Source of the DNA: Lateolabrax maculatus
Taxonomy: Eukaryota > Chordata > Actinopteri > Acropomatiformes > Lateolabracidae
NCBI GenBank assembly: GCA_031216445.1
Contig: CM062212.1
Location: forward strand, 526,001 to 590,000
Direction: 5' to 3'
DNA length: 64,000 nt
This document shows positions 48,901-61,176 of the stretch, piece by piece. Numbering within the stretch: position 1 is the stretch's first letter; every line of letters starts with the position of its first letter. The notes under the pieces are model-generated. The model was not told the origin of the DNA. It searched no databases and was given only the letters and a program-made list of their open reading frames with translations. A program made the position numbers and the translations under genes.

Positions 48901-51900
48901 TTTTACTTGTAACAGAGTATTTCTACATTTTGGTATTAGTACTTTTACTAAAGTAAAGGATCTGAATACTTCTTCTAACACTGGTGACGTGAATTCATTT
49001 CGATTTATATTATATTCAGTTTACTGTGATATAAAACACCAGAGAATCATTGGAGTTATTGATTGATAAATGAATTGATGGGGATGTCTTTAGGTCCGCA
49101 GGTATTTGGTTTGAGATGTTGGTGAGATGAATCCCTTCATTTCCTGTGTTTTCCAGGTACGCCCTTCACTTCCTGTTTCAGAGTGGACTCACCTACGGCA
49201 TCATGATCCTGACGGGAGTCGAACACATGCACAAGTAAGTCCTCGTACCACTGGTTCATCATGTTTGTGTAGTAAAAATCAGACTGTAACTGATCACTGT
49301 AGCGTATGAGAGGTCTGATGATTAGAGGGATCAGGTTCAGGGTTCAGATCAATCCACTGCCAGAGGAAGAGGAAGAAGAAGAAGAAGAAGCACCAGCGGC
49401 CATTCATTAGTCCAGAGATGAAGACGAGTGCAGTCAGATCCATTAGAGTCTGAGCCGACTGACACACGTTTATACTGATGGAGATGGAAGCTGTTTGTTG
49501 GAGGGCAGCGGAGTGGTGGTAATGAGCACAGCTCAGGGATCAAACCAGCGACCTTGACCGCTGCAGCCTCCCAGGGGCACTAACAGCACTTAGCTTGGAT
49601 CATATCAGTCACCGTGTGTTAAAGCTAAATGAATAAAAACTGCTCGCTGTGTTATTTTCAGGTACTGCCTCCTGGTGGCTCTCAGCTATCTGAGTCTGTG
49701 TCAGATCACTCGAGTCTATGTCTTCGACTACGGCATGTACTCTGCTGACTTCACAGGGTGAGACTGGAACTCCTCCTCCATGCTTCTGCTTCTTCAGACT
49801 GCATCTCCAGCTGTCTTATCGCAGTTATTTCCATACCTGGCTTTAAAGTGCGTGCTTTGCCTCTGTTCTCCCTGCAGCCCCATGATGGTGATAACACAGA
49901 AGATCACCAGCCTGGCGTTTGAGATCCACGATGGTCCGTATGTTGGAGTTGATGGAAGGTGCATATTATCTGCTCAAAGCTGCAGCTTTCATTCAACTTT
50001 ATTTCTCTGGTACAGGAATGGCTCGAAAAGAGGAACATCTGACTCCAGGACAGAAGATTCTGGCGATTAGGTTTGTTTCACTGGTTGTGTTGCTTCCATT
50101 AAATGTCTCTTCAGACTTCTTCTATAATATTAAATTCAAATATATTATTCAACACTTTATTCAGTAATTTCATTGACTGTGTAACAATGTTAACATTTTA
50201 TATTCTCATAAGTTTTCTGCAAATTCAGCTGACAGATAAGTGAAAGTGAAAATAAAACAGCTGTAAATGTAACAAGTACAAATATATTGTAACTGTACTA
50301 ACTGTATTGTCCTTTCCTACTACGAAATACAATGCATGCAGGCAATGTTCAGTACTGATGTGTTCATTCTCACCCATTTAGTAGTCTTGTGTTTGATTAA
50401 TTAACGGTTTAAGGTGCTTTCACGATGATAGCAGGGACTCAGCATCACTCTGAACTGGTACCACAGCTCCCAGTGTAGAAACCAGTGTGGTGCGCAGAGC
50501 CGCAGCGGTTCACTGGTAAACCTGTGTGTGTTCAGGAGGATGCCCAGTCTGCTGGAGTACTTCAGCTACAACTGTAACTTCATGGGCATCCTGGCCGGTC
50601 CTACCTGCTCCTACAACGACTACATCGCCTTCATTGAGGGAGACCCCCGTCGCCATAGAGACCAGGAAGCCGACAGGAAGTCCAACAGAAAGCTGAGGCA
50701 GAGCGAGCCCTCACCAAACGTACGTCACCTGACCACAGAGTCCAGTAAAGAAAGGCAGTAGAGTTGTCGGTTGTTTTCTGTCCTGGTGAAGTTGACGATC
50801 TTTCTGAAACTTGTAAACTTTGACGACGATGATGATGATGATGACGATGATGGTTTTTAACAGCGTCAGAGCTGTGAACGGTGTGTGGTCTTGTTTCTGT
50901 GATAATCCAGGCCTGTTCTCAGAGCCTTTTAAAGCTCTTTCTCTGAACACGTGTGTTCATAATTTAGAGGAGCGATGCTGACAAAATGTCCACTCAGTGA
51001 CGAGGCTCTCTGTCGACTGTTGGTGAAACAACGAGATGCTCTCAGGACCCAACATGTGGAACAAAGTCTGCTCTCAGTTTCATGTAGAAACTAAAATATA
51101 GAAACGTCTGTGTCTGTTTCCTCAGACGGAGGTCGTTCGTAAAGTGGCCACCTCCTTCTTCTGCCTCCTTGTCTTTCTGTCGGTGTGTAAAGTTTTCCCT
51201 GTGGAACGAAACATCGACGATGACTTCATCGCCAACATGCCCTTCTACGCTCGGGTGGTTTACCTGTACCTGTCCATGCTGACCACCAGACCTAAGTACT
51301 ACTTTGTGTGGACGCTCGGTGGGTGAAACCTCGATCGATGTTTCTCTGCTTTTCTGTTTATATTTTCTTTTCTGTCTTCTTGTTCCTGCAGTCTTTCCTC
51401 TACTTGTGTTGGCACGGATGTTTATATGCAGATTAAAGATGCATGTGGCATGGTAGAAGAGCTGGATAGAAACAACAAAATCCAATGAACTGTCCTCAAT
51501 ATCACTTAGATCTTGTGTTTGCTGACCTGCAGTGGTTTAACATCTCACCGTGCTGCAGTGATGTACAGGTGCACTCCAGTACACGGTGACATCACTGTTG
51601 GGTGTGGTTACAGGTGTAACAGAGCACACTTCTGACCACGGCATCTCATTGACTGTATGTCCATAAACCTCAGAGCAAACACTGAGTCTGTCAGAGAGTT
51701 TCACCTGTCTAACACCTCTTCTTCTAATCTCCTGTTGACCTCAGCCGATGCCATCAACAACGCCGCCGGCTTCGGCTTCAACGGTTATGACAGTGACGGC
51801 TCTCCTCGCTGGGACCTCATCTCCAACCTGAGGATCCTAAACATCGAGGTCAGGACTGTCAGGGATCTGGACTACACACCAACTTTATGAAGAGTGCTCT

Positions 51901-54509
51901 GGAATCCGCTACCTAACTGAACTGACTGTTATTCTTGTATAAACTTTGATTTCACTAATGAAACTTAATAAAAATGTTCTCTGTTTTGTTTCAGTTAGCC
52001 ACGAGCTTCAAAGTTTTCCTCGACAACTGGAACATTCAGACAGCTCACTGGCTCAAAAGGTCCATTTTTATTTTGTTTTTATTGTGTTTCTGATGTGTTT
52101 GATCTGCAGGGTAGCCACACAGTACAAAGAGACAAGTAGCTTTAACTTCTGGGCTGTTTAATGCATGAAGACGTGTGCAGACAGACCGGGCTGTACACAA
52201 ACCGAACCGTTCACACTGGACTCTCACAGATGGGTTTGCCATATTTTGTGAATAAATGAAATTCTATTTTATCCGATTGGCTTCCTGTGAAGCTGGTTGG
52301 TACGCTGCAGTCTGCTGCCACCTGCTGGTGGAGCTCTAACAGGACAGACACTGTTTACTCAGATTACAGCCTTCCATCCTAACTCATTTACACACACACC
52401 TCACATTACTATCTGCTATTTAACCTGTTAAACAACAACGGTGCAACTCAAACTCCGTGTCATCTGTGCTCCTTGTTGCGCCACAGCCGGGGCTGCAACA
52501 CCTGCTGAAATAAACAGCATGAGACTCAAAGATCGAAGGTTAAATCAGCTGATAATCCAACAGCAGCCGGCGGTGCAGAGCTGTGATAAAACCTGGTGTT
52601 CAGAAACTTATAACCACTGTGCAAACTTTAATTTCATCTTGTGACAGTTCAGTGTGTTTTACATGTGTCAGTCGGCTGCTCCACGGTGTCAGTACATGTC
52701 GTTTTCTGATTATATTCCACCAAAGTAAAGCATCGTGTGGAAACCACGCCCATCCGCCTGGTTTGAGGCTGTAACGGAGAGAGGTTGATTTATTGATATT
52801 TTAGGATGAATGTAGGCTGCCTTTGAGGCTGTGAATGTCTCTGACCTCTGACCTCTGACCCGCAGGGTGTGTTATGAGCGATGTCCTTACCACCCGACAG
52901 CAGCCACCTTCATCCTGTCAGCCATGTGGCACGGAGCTTATCCAGGCTACTACCTCACGTTCCTCACCGGCATCGTCATCACGCTGGCTGCTCGAGCGGT
53001 GAGCTGTTAGCTTAGCATACGCTGTGTTGCTACGGTTCGGCTTGTGTTTAATGCTTCTTTTCTGACTGCAGCTGTTTGAATAAACGCTTTGTCGTCTCAG
53101 GTCCGACACAACGTTCGGCCGTACTTCCTGCGGTCTCCCTCCCACAAACTGGTCTATGATGTCATCACGTGGGCGGCCACTCAGATCGCCATCTGCTACA
53201 CAGTGGTGCCTTTCGTCCTGCTGTCTGTGGGTCCGTCCATCAAGTTCTACAGGTCAGAGAGCCAGTCAGGTTCAACCCAGGTTCAACCCAGGTTCAACTT
53301 TGTAACAGTCAGGTTTAACCCAGGTTTAACTTAGTAAAAGTCAGGTTTAACCCAGGTTTAACTTTGAAACAGTCAGGTTTAATTCAGGTTTAACCCAGGT
53401 TTAACTTTGTAGCAGTCAGGTTTAATTCAGGTTTAACTTTGAAACAGTCAGGTTTAATTCAGGTTTAACCCAGGTTTAACTTTGTAGCAGTCAGGTTTAA
53501 TTCAGGTTTAACCCAGGTTTAACTTTGAAACAGTCAGGTTTAATTCAGGTTCATGGAGCACTAACGATCCAATGACATCATTGGCCTTGTGAACGCCTCC
53601 ACAGAGGTTAAATACCTGGATCTCCACACTAGCTAGTCAGACTAGTCCCAGCTGAGTCAGACGAGCATGAACTGATGAAGCCTCTTGGATGAGAGGTGAA
53701 ACTTCTTCAAAGACATATAACCAAGTCCAGTTGCATTCGATTCAATTTCCTTGAGATAACTATGACCTGGATGAATTAGAATATTCACAGGCTTGTTTAA
53801 TTCAGGTTTAACTTTGTAACAGTCAGGTTTAATTCAGGTTTAACCCAGGTTTAACTTTGTAGCAGTCAGGTTTAATTCAGGTTTAACCCAGGTTTAACTT
53901 TGAAACAGTCAGGTTTAATTCAGGTTTAACTTTGTAACAGTCAGGTTAAATTCAGGTTTAACCCAGGTTTAACTTTGTAACAGTCAGGTTTATTTCAGGT
54001 TGAACTTTGTAACAGTCAGGTTTAAGTCATGTTAAACATTGTGTTGGTTTCTTCTGACTTGGAGGTAAAACAATATTGAGAATCCGGCATGCAAACAAAC
54101 ATGGCGGCCTCACATCAGCTGAAGTGCATCATTAAGGAAATTTCTCCCTAATAAAATGCTGTTTTGATTGTTTTCACCTTCCCACCACCGTCTACCATAA
54201 ACCACATCCCAACACTGATAACTATTATGTCAGAACACCTGAACACTGGGAGCTGCTCTGTAGCTCCTGGAGCCACGTGCATCTTCGACCTGCTCACCTG
54301 AAATCCCTCCTCACCCTCAGCTGTTTCCTCCCTGCAGGTCCTGGTGCTTCAGCCTCCACATCGGCTGCGTTCTGCTGGCCATGGCGCTGCCGGTCAAACC
54401 GAGACATCTCCGCCTCAGAGACCAGCAGAAGAACCTCCTCCAGGAGCCGGTCCGGCACCACCTGGAGGCTACAGACAGCAACTGCAGCCAGAAGGAGAAA
54501 ACCACATGA
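43929..54509 (+). CDS. mboat2: Membrane-bound O-acyltransferase 2 (lysophospholipid acyltransferase, MBOAT2)
   Basis: Thirteen exons join in phase to 507 aa: 43929-44018, 47849-47994, 49157-49234, 49662-49757, 49878-49933, 50016-50070, 50536-50719, 51126-51318, 51745-51848, 51995-52059, 52866-52998, 53101-53252, 54338-54509. Start MAAEDSRSTA is followed by VNFVVCQLCALLSAFWFRL. The MBOAT core is intact: MPSLLEYFSYNCNFMGILAG, ADAINNAAGFGF, DNWNIQTAHWLKR (conserved Asn about 345-347) and SAMWHGAYPGYY with the catalytic His at 378. Several hydrophobic helices place it in the ER membrane. MBOAT2 transfers acyl chains, preferentially oleoyl, from acyl-CoA to lysophosphatidylethanolamine and related lysophospholipids (Lands cycle). 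MBOAT2 is preferred over MBOAT1 by its N-terminal sequence and by kidins220 being next in the same orientation, as on human 2p25. Exon 5 uses a weak gtccgt donor. The 3.8-kb intron 1 holds no other exon. Confidence 0.92.
45769..46003 (+). repeat. (TG)n-rich array in mboat2 intron 1
   Basis: TG repeats mixed with TTTG, GAGA and a tandem CGTGTGTCTCTGTTTGTGTG-type unit repeated three times (about 45861-45915). Confidence 0.93.
48756..48785 (+). repeat. (GGAT)n microsatellite, mboat2 intron 2
   Basis: About seven GGAT units. Confidence 0.85.
48830..48985 (+). repeat. Dispersed repeat, same family as 32470-32725
   Basis: It contains TTGAAGTACATTTTCTATTT, GTAACAGAGTATTTCTACAT and TAAAGTAAAGGATCTGAATA, ending ACTTCTTCTAACACTGG. 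Confidence 0.6.
51552..51613 (+). repeat. Short dispersed repeat, mate at 37690-37752
   Basis: See the mate entry: shared GTACAGGTG, ACTCCAG, GTGACATCACTG and GGGTGTGGTTA in order. Confidence 0.7.
53262..54030 (+). repeat. Minisatellite of CAGGTTTAAC/TTTGTAACAGT units, interrupted by an insertion
   Basis: Units of about 20-50 bp are built from CAGGTTTAACCCAGGTTTAA and CTTTGTAACAGTCAGG. The array fills the start of the last mboat2 intron and begins within 10 bp of the exon 12 donor. It is broken at about 53549-53797 by unrelated DNA. Confidence 0.92.
53549..53797 (+). mobile_element. Insertion in minisatellite, possible Penelope-like retroelement fragment
   Basis: About 250 bp of unique sequence splits the minisatellite. 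It contains GATGAAGCCTCTTGGATGAG and GAGGTGAAACTTCTTCAAAG, then AGTCCAGTTGC and TATGACCTGGATGA. From memory, this combination is typical of a widespread fish retroelement end. The block 53672-53702 has the layout of a hammerhead core: CTGATGA, a helix CCTCT/AGAGG, then GAAAC. Assignment to Penelope-like elements is inference. Confidence 0.45.
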
Positions 54510-55921
54510 GGACAAAGAACAACTACAACATTATATTTCCATCAGCGTGTATAAAAGACGAGGAGGTGAACCACATCAAACGGACCTTCCTCCCGTCTGG
54601 GTACAAAAGCACGATGGTCATGATGTTAAAATACTGTTTTATTTGGATTCGCTGGAGGAAAACAGGCCCTGACTGTTGAAGGCCTGTGTTGTACCTGATG
54701 AGGTGTTTTCCCACAAGACTACGACTTTACAAAGAACGACTGCCGGGACTCAAACCTTCTGTGGGTCGATGATGGAGGACATATATATAAATACGTATAT
54801 ATACAGCTGTGTTTGGAACATCGTGGCCGCCTATGTAGTGTTGAACTGTCTCACTTTTCTTTGCTGCTGACTGTCCATGTGCAGAAATGAAAGGATGAAG
54901 GGAGGATTAAATGAAAGGATGAAGAGGGAAATGAGTGAATGGATGATGAATGAATGAGCCAGTGGATGACTAAATGAGGCCAGTGAGTTAGTGCATTAAA
55001 CAGTGGCTGAAGGTTTCCTCCCAGACGTCCTCCTGTTAGAATCTAGTAAACCACCACATCACAGTATTCCTACGAATGAGTTTGGAGAAAGTGCCAATGA
55101 TTATTCCACTCAGTCGCCTTAGTTGTTTTGTTCTTTACAAGAAAAGACGGGATCAGTATTTCCTCTGTGTGGGTGTGTGAGGAGGCCCTGTTTACATTTG
55201 TAGATGTCACTTTTTGTCGAGTTGTTCTTCATGTAATCTGTAAGCTTCGATGTAAGATGTGTGGAGACGCAACCATAAACGCCTCGCAGCCCTGTAGGAG
55301 CCGAGCCCAAACTCCACCATGTCACCTGAAACTACGCTCAGACGACAGAAAACAGCAGGAAGTGACGCCAACATTCACCCGCCGGTTCAGGGTTAGTTCC
55401 CTCAGCTAAGGCTTAGTTTAGAAGCTGGTTAATTAATGGCTCCATTCAGCAGCTAAAATAATCCGGTTTGGATCAGGTTAACAGCAGGGAACTCAGCTCA
55501 GTGAGAAAGCTAAACCAGTTAGTAATAAAACAGTTGAACCAGGTTAGTTACCAGTGTTGGCTCGGTTCAGTTTCAGCTGGTATAATAGATAAGTTCTGAT
55601 TAGCTGTTGTGGTTAATGAGTGGAAAACACCACCTCCGTACGCCATTGATATTATATAAAAAGTGGCGTCATGTCGGCACGGCTCTGATTGGTCAGCCGG
55701 CCCAGACACGTCAGCTCCTGGTGACTGTTTCTGCGTAGAAGAGGAAACAGGATGAAAGTGTTTGGGTTCAGCATCACTTTGACTGACTGCTTCATGTTTG
55801 TAGTTGTGTCTCCACATTTCTTAAGTTCCTGTATGTTTCCACATCAGTATTTTTAGAGTTGTGTTTACTTCTCAAACCTCTGTGAGACCTGGATGAGGAC
55901 GGGACCTTGCCGATGAATAAA
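54510..55921 (+). other. mboat2: Probable mboat2 3' UTR
   Basis: No coding exon is seen after the stop. ATTAAA occurs near 54907, and AATAAA at 55916-55921, the latter being the better candidate for the main poly(A) site. Confidence 0.5.
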
Positions 55922-56452
55922 GAGGCTGTGGTGAACAGTTCATGTTGTCACAGCGAGCCAGCCGCCAACCTGTACGTTTGATATGGACAAAATGTTTGTT
56001 TTTTGTAAATTATGTGATTAAAACTGAGATTTTTTTGACACTTGACATTGCAGGTGTGTTGATGTGTGTACGCTCAGCTGAGTACCTGAACCTTCACGTG
56101 TCTCCTGCTCAGGAATTAAAGGTCACGAACGCCAAATGTGAAGCGCTGACCCCCCCCCCCCAGGTACAGGTGAGTTTCACTCAGGTGGATGAAGGTCGGC
56201 TCCACGTGCTCTGCAGATTACTTCCTCATATTCTTTCTTCTAAGATCTAGATCAAGTTCTGAGCAACGTCCCCCCAAAACACAGCACCTGTGTGCTGCCT
56301 GCGTGGGCCAGGAGGCGATCTGTACCTGTGGGGGGGGGGCGGGGGGCGGCACCGGAGGAGGAGGAGGAGGAGGAGAGAAACAAAGAGAAAATAAATGGAT
56401 GTTTGTAGTAACTTGATCACCTGAACAGGTGACCTCTGTCCCAGACGGGACT

Positions 56453-56755
56453 CAGTGTGAGACCTGGACTCAGTGCGGGACCAGGACTCGGTGTGAGACC
56501 TGGACTCGGTGTGGGACCAGGACTCGGTGTGAGACCAGGACTCGGTGTGAGACCTGGACTCGGTGTGGGACCAGGACTCGGTGTGAGACCTGGACTCGGT
56601 GTGAGACCTGGACTCGGTGTGGGACCAGGACTCGGTGTGGGACCAGGACTCTGTGTGGGACCTGGACTCGGTGTGGGACCAGGACTCTGTGTGGGACCTG
56701 GACTCGGTGTGGGACCAGGACTCGGTGTGGGACCTGGACTCGGTGTGGGACCTGC
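56453..56755 (+). repeat. 18-bp minisatellite, about 17 units
   Basis: Units GACTCGGTGTGAGACCTG and GACTCGGTGTGGGACCAG alternate. All frames are open because the unit is a multiple of three. No gene support. A C19 run follows at 56892-56910. Confidence 0.95.
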
Positions 56756-57129
56756 TTGCTGCACTTTAAACCCTGCTGAAGTGGCTGTGAGCTCCTCTGA
56801 AAGTTAATAAGTAACGATGTTTATTCCTCAGATGATGAACTGATAAAACATGACGTCACTTCTCTGCTGAACCAGGACACATGATCGAAAGCCCCCCCCC
56901 CCCCCCCCCCGGCTACCTTCACATGAATAGATTGGTAAACTGGCACCTTCTTCTGTATAATCGATTAACGCCAGTCCACACCCTGCACCCCCCCAATAAT
57001 AAATAAGTCTTTGTGATTATTGTCAAGAGTCACTTTTACACACAGGAAATAACAACGACACCTACAAAATAAGGTACCGAGAGCAGACTACTTGTTGGTT
57101 CGGTGAAAACAAAGCAGGACGTGCAGAGT

Positions 57130-57497
57130 ATGGATGGAGGGAGATGACTGCAGAGTGGTTTTCAGGCCCGTGTTGCGTCCCGCTGTGAATCTGGCTGGAG
57201 AGTTGGCTTGTTGTAGCGCGACGCTCCCGGTGCGTGCTCTTATTGTGACGGCGCAGAGCGGAAGTGGCGCTGTGTGTTTGGCGCGCTTGGCGCAGCCGCG
57301 GGCTCTGGCTGGCTGCGTCTCTGCCGGTTGTTGTTCTGATCAAAGATGGCTGCTGTTGTTCTGGATGGAGAGTGAGCGCAGGCTGTCATCCGGACACAGG
57401 CCGAGGACACGCAGACAAACCCGCCGGAAAGAAGGCACCGAAACCCGGCTGGACCCGAACCCGGAGCGCAGAAACCGAATCTGATTCTCTTGTGAAG
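57130..57497 (+). promoter_or_regulatory. kidins220: CpG-rich promoter and 5' leader exon candidate of kidins220
   Basis: This is a local GC- and CpG-rich block (GTAGCGCGACGCTCCCGG, GGCGCGCTTGGCGCAGCCGC) in AT-rich DNA. It ends in a donor-like gaag/gtagaa at 57497/57498, about 2 kb before the first coding exon. A non-coding first exon is inferred; the start site is not determined. Confidence 0.5.
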
Positions 57498-57769
57498 GTA
57501 GAAACATTTTCTTCGGTTTTTACCGTCAGCATCCTTTGCTGTCATCGATTAGTATTTGATTGACACTTGTCACGACGCTGAATCGGTCAGAGGGACGGTT
57601 ATATGTTCGATTTCTGTTCGATTAAACCAATCACTTGATTATTGGACCGTTCGGTTTAATGTCTGTTTGTGTTTTGTGTTCGCTGAATGAATGAGTGAAG
57701 CCGCTGTGACAGCGTGAAGGTTATTCAGGTTATTCAGATTACTGCGGACAGAAAACACCGTGTACTCAT

Positions 57770-58325
57770 ACTGCAGTAACATGATGTGTACTGCAGTAAC
57801 ATGATGTGGTAACATGATGTGGTAACATGATGTGTACTGCGGTAACATGATGTGTACTGTGGTAACATGCTGTGTACTGCAGTAACATGCTGTGTACTGC
57901 AGTAACATGATGTGGTAACATGATGTGTACTGTGGTAACATGATGTGTACTGCAGTAACATGCTGTGGTAACATGATGAGTACTGCAGTAACATGCTGCA
58001 GTAACGTGATGAGTACTGCAGTAACATGCTGTGGTAACATGATGAGTACTGCAGTAACATGATGCGTACTGTGGTAACGTGATGTGTACTGCAGTAACAT
58101 GCTGTGTACTGCAGTAACATGCTGTGGTAACATGATGTGTACTGCAGTAACATGCTGTGTACTGCAGTAACATGATGTGGTAACGTGATGTGTACTGCAG
58201 TAACATGCTGTGTACTGCAGTAACATGCTGTGGTAACGTGATGAGTACTGCAGTAACATGCTGTGGTAACGTGATGAGTACTGCAGTAACATGCTGTGGT
58301 AACGTGATGAGTACTGCAGTAACAG
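57770..58325 (+). repeat. Minisatellite of GTAACATG(A/C)TGTGTACTGCA units
   Basis: About 550 bp of units of about 13 and 20 bp (GTAACATGATGTG and GTAACATGCTGTGTACTGCA) in irregular order. It begins about 270 bp inside the presumed kidins220 intron 1. Open frames on the minus strand are artefacts of the repeat. Confidence 0.93.
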
Positions 58326-59199
58326 CATGTTGTTGTGTTAGATGTTAATAACAAACAGGGCGTGGTCTAAGGTTAATGGAGGTTAGTAAACGGACCTTGT
58401 GTTACACCTGAACTCCTCTTAAAGGTACCTGCAGTATTTGTTATATATTAATGTTGTGGTTTTCTGACAAACATCCTTTGCTGAAGAATAGTGAGGCCAG
58501 CAGACATTTTAAAAAGGACTGAACTGAATCTACTGTAGCTTCATTATCACTGATGGACACGAGAAAACAAACAGGTACTAATCACAACGAGACTTTCAGT
58601 AAGTCACTGCTTCAAACTCAGCTGTCAGTAACGTTGGCTGCTACCTGCTACCAGCAGCCATGTTGGTTGTTTTTCTTACATGTGAACGAGACGTGAGGTA
58701 GTTGGATACGGTCACCAGGTATATGTGACATATGTATGTGACTGTGCTAGGAGACTGTTTCCATGACGACAGCGGCACCTCTGATTGGTGGATTCACATG
58801 TTGGACCCCACGAGGCTTGTGGGTAGTGTAGTGTTGGATACATCATTAAACAGGAGGTCTCCACAGCTGCAGATAAGACTTTATTGATCTCTGTGAAGGA
58901 TGAGGATGAAGCTGAGATCTGATTGGCTGGTGGTGTTTCCGTGGTGACAGTAAAATCTGACAGCAACCTGAAAGCAAATGTCAGCAGCTCGATCATCTCA
59001 GAGTTTATTGAAGTGTTATCAGTGGTCCAGCAGAGCCCAGAGAGACGTCTGCTGGCTGATCTGAGGTTCACGGCTCCGACATTAAAGGAAGCTGAAAGAG
59101 GATTAAATGTCTTGTACAGTTACACGTCAGTACTTCACTGTCATACCAATAAATACACAGACACAGACAGTCTGTCACTAGTCTGCGTTTACCTGGCAG

Positions 59200-59445
59200 G
59201 TGGAGGAAGAACTCAGATCTTTACTGCAGTTAAAGTAGTAATACTAAAATACTCATCTGAATCCTGCATTCAAACTCTCACTTAAAGTACAAAAGTATCA
59301 GCATAAATAAACTCAAAGTACCAAAGTAAAAGTGCTCCTGATGCAGAATGATAGATCAGATAATATTGATCCTGAATGTGTTGATCACTTTAATGATCAT
59401 TTAATGGCTTTATATCCTGCTGCTGGTTTCATCCTTTAATAATAC
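59200..59445 (-). repeat. Dispersed repeat, same family as 13590-13860
   Basis: The reverse complement has GATGAAACCAGCAGC, AGGATATAAAGCCATTAAAT and GATCAACACATTCAGGATCA in the order of the 13.6-kb copy. It lies within 60 bp upstream of the kidins220 first coding exon. Confidence 0.6.
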
Positions 59446-59501
59446 ATCTTGTAATGAGCTGTGTGTCCTGCCAGCAGGGGGCGCAGTGACAGACCGCAGA
59501 C

Positions 59502-59859
59502 ATGGACACCACCACGTCCATCAAGATGACCACGCTGGCCATCCAGAACCTGTTCAGCTATGTGGAGGAGGAAAACCTGGCTGCTCTCAAAGCTCACCTG
59601 GACCGCTTCAAGGAGGTGGACGGACGCAGCGACGTACGTAGTTCAGGACATTTCTGGTTCTTTTATTTTCTAATTCAATACCTCTCTAATAATCCTCCAA
59701 TAACCAGAGGATTGTTGCTATTATGGAGCAGTGATGTTTCGATGTAGTCCTCCATTCAAAAGTCCACCTGAGTTTTAGTCATTTCTTATCACCCCTCTTG
59801 TTTTTAGTCTAAAACTCTGGACATGTGACCTGCTGCTGCTGTTGGTTGATTGATGTTGG

Positions 59860-59898
<39 letters not shown>

Positions 59899-60837
59899 GA
59901 CAGAACGGTCAGACGCCCCTCATGCTGGCGGCGGAGCAGGGCAGTCTGGAGATCATCCAGGAGCTCATCAGGAGAGGGGCCAACGTCAACCTGGACGACG
60001 TGGTGAGCGAATCGAACACACCGAGTCCGTCAGGTTTAACACAGCTTTCATCCTGCTGCTGTTATTCATGTATTCATATCAACACGTCTGTAATTATATT
60101 CCACTCTCTGTGTTTTCTCTTATGAATAATCCACATAATTTATTCTAAGTCCCCCAGTGGAATAATAGAAAGACCTCTCTCTGCTCTGAAGTGGTTTCCA
60201 GGAGTGGAGGATAGGTGGTTGCTAGGAGACAGACAGAGTTAATCAGAAGGCCTCCTGGGGATCGCCTGTTTCCATGGTAACACCGTCTCTCTGTGTGTTG
60301 TCAGGACTGCTGGTCGGCTCTGATCTGTGCAGCTAAAGAAGGTCACCTGGAGGTGGTGAAGGAGCTGCTGGAGAACAGCGCCTACATCGAACACAGAGAC
60401 ATGGTGGGACACCAACAGCTGAGACTCATGGGAGATGTAGTAGGGCTGGGCCATATCACCTGTAGTCACATTTCCCTCAGTAACGATGAATGAGAAGACA
60501 TGAACCACATGTCCATCCTCACAGTGGAGCTCTCAATGAGTTTTAGAATAGATTCTGTTTCACATCTACTGCGACTAAAATGAGTCAAATACTTTGTTTT
60601 ATTACAGCCCACACATATTAATATACACACACGTAATACCATATTTATATATGTTTACACACGTAATAACATTAGTATACACACTTGAATAACATATTTA
60701 TATATGTTTACACACGTAATAACATATTTATATATGTTTACACACGTAATAACATTAATATACAGATACATAATAACATATTTATATATGTTTACACACG
60801 TAATAACATATTAATATATGTATGCACGTGACAATCT

Positions 60838-60885
<48 letters not shown>

Positions 60886-61145
60886 CAGGGCGGATGGACG
60901 GCTCTGATGTGGGCGGCTTACAAAGGTCGTGTGGAGGTCAGCGAGCTGCTGCTGGAGCACGGAGCTAACCCCAACACTACAGGACAGGTAACACACACAC
61001 CTGTACAGACTGATGAGGGACGGAACGCTCTGTTCAATTACATGAGAGATGATCCTCGTTAAGTTCGTTACGCTGACACCACCTGCCTGTCTGTCTGCCT
61101 GTCTGTCTGTCTGCCTGTCTGTCTGTCTGTCTGCATGTCTGTCTC

Positions 61146-61176
<31 letters not shown>

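Noticed and set aside
56417..56807. Pro-Gly-Pro-Thr-Pro-Ser and Gly-Leu-Gly-Val repeat frames
   Set aside because: Direct translation of the 18-bp minisatellite. Collagen-like appearance is coincidental.
57639..58354. Three overlapping minus-strand frames of about 150-230 aa
   Set aside because: They are translations of the GTAACATG minisatellite in three frames, with no domain or conservation.
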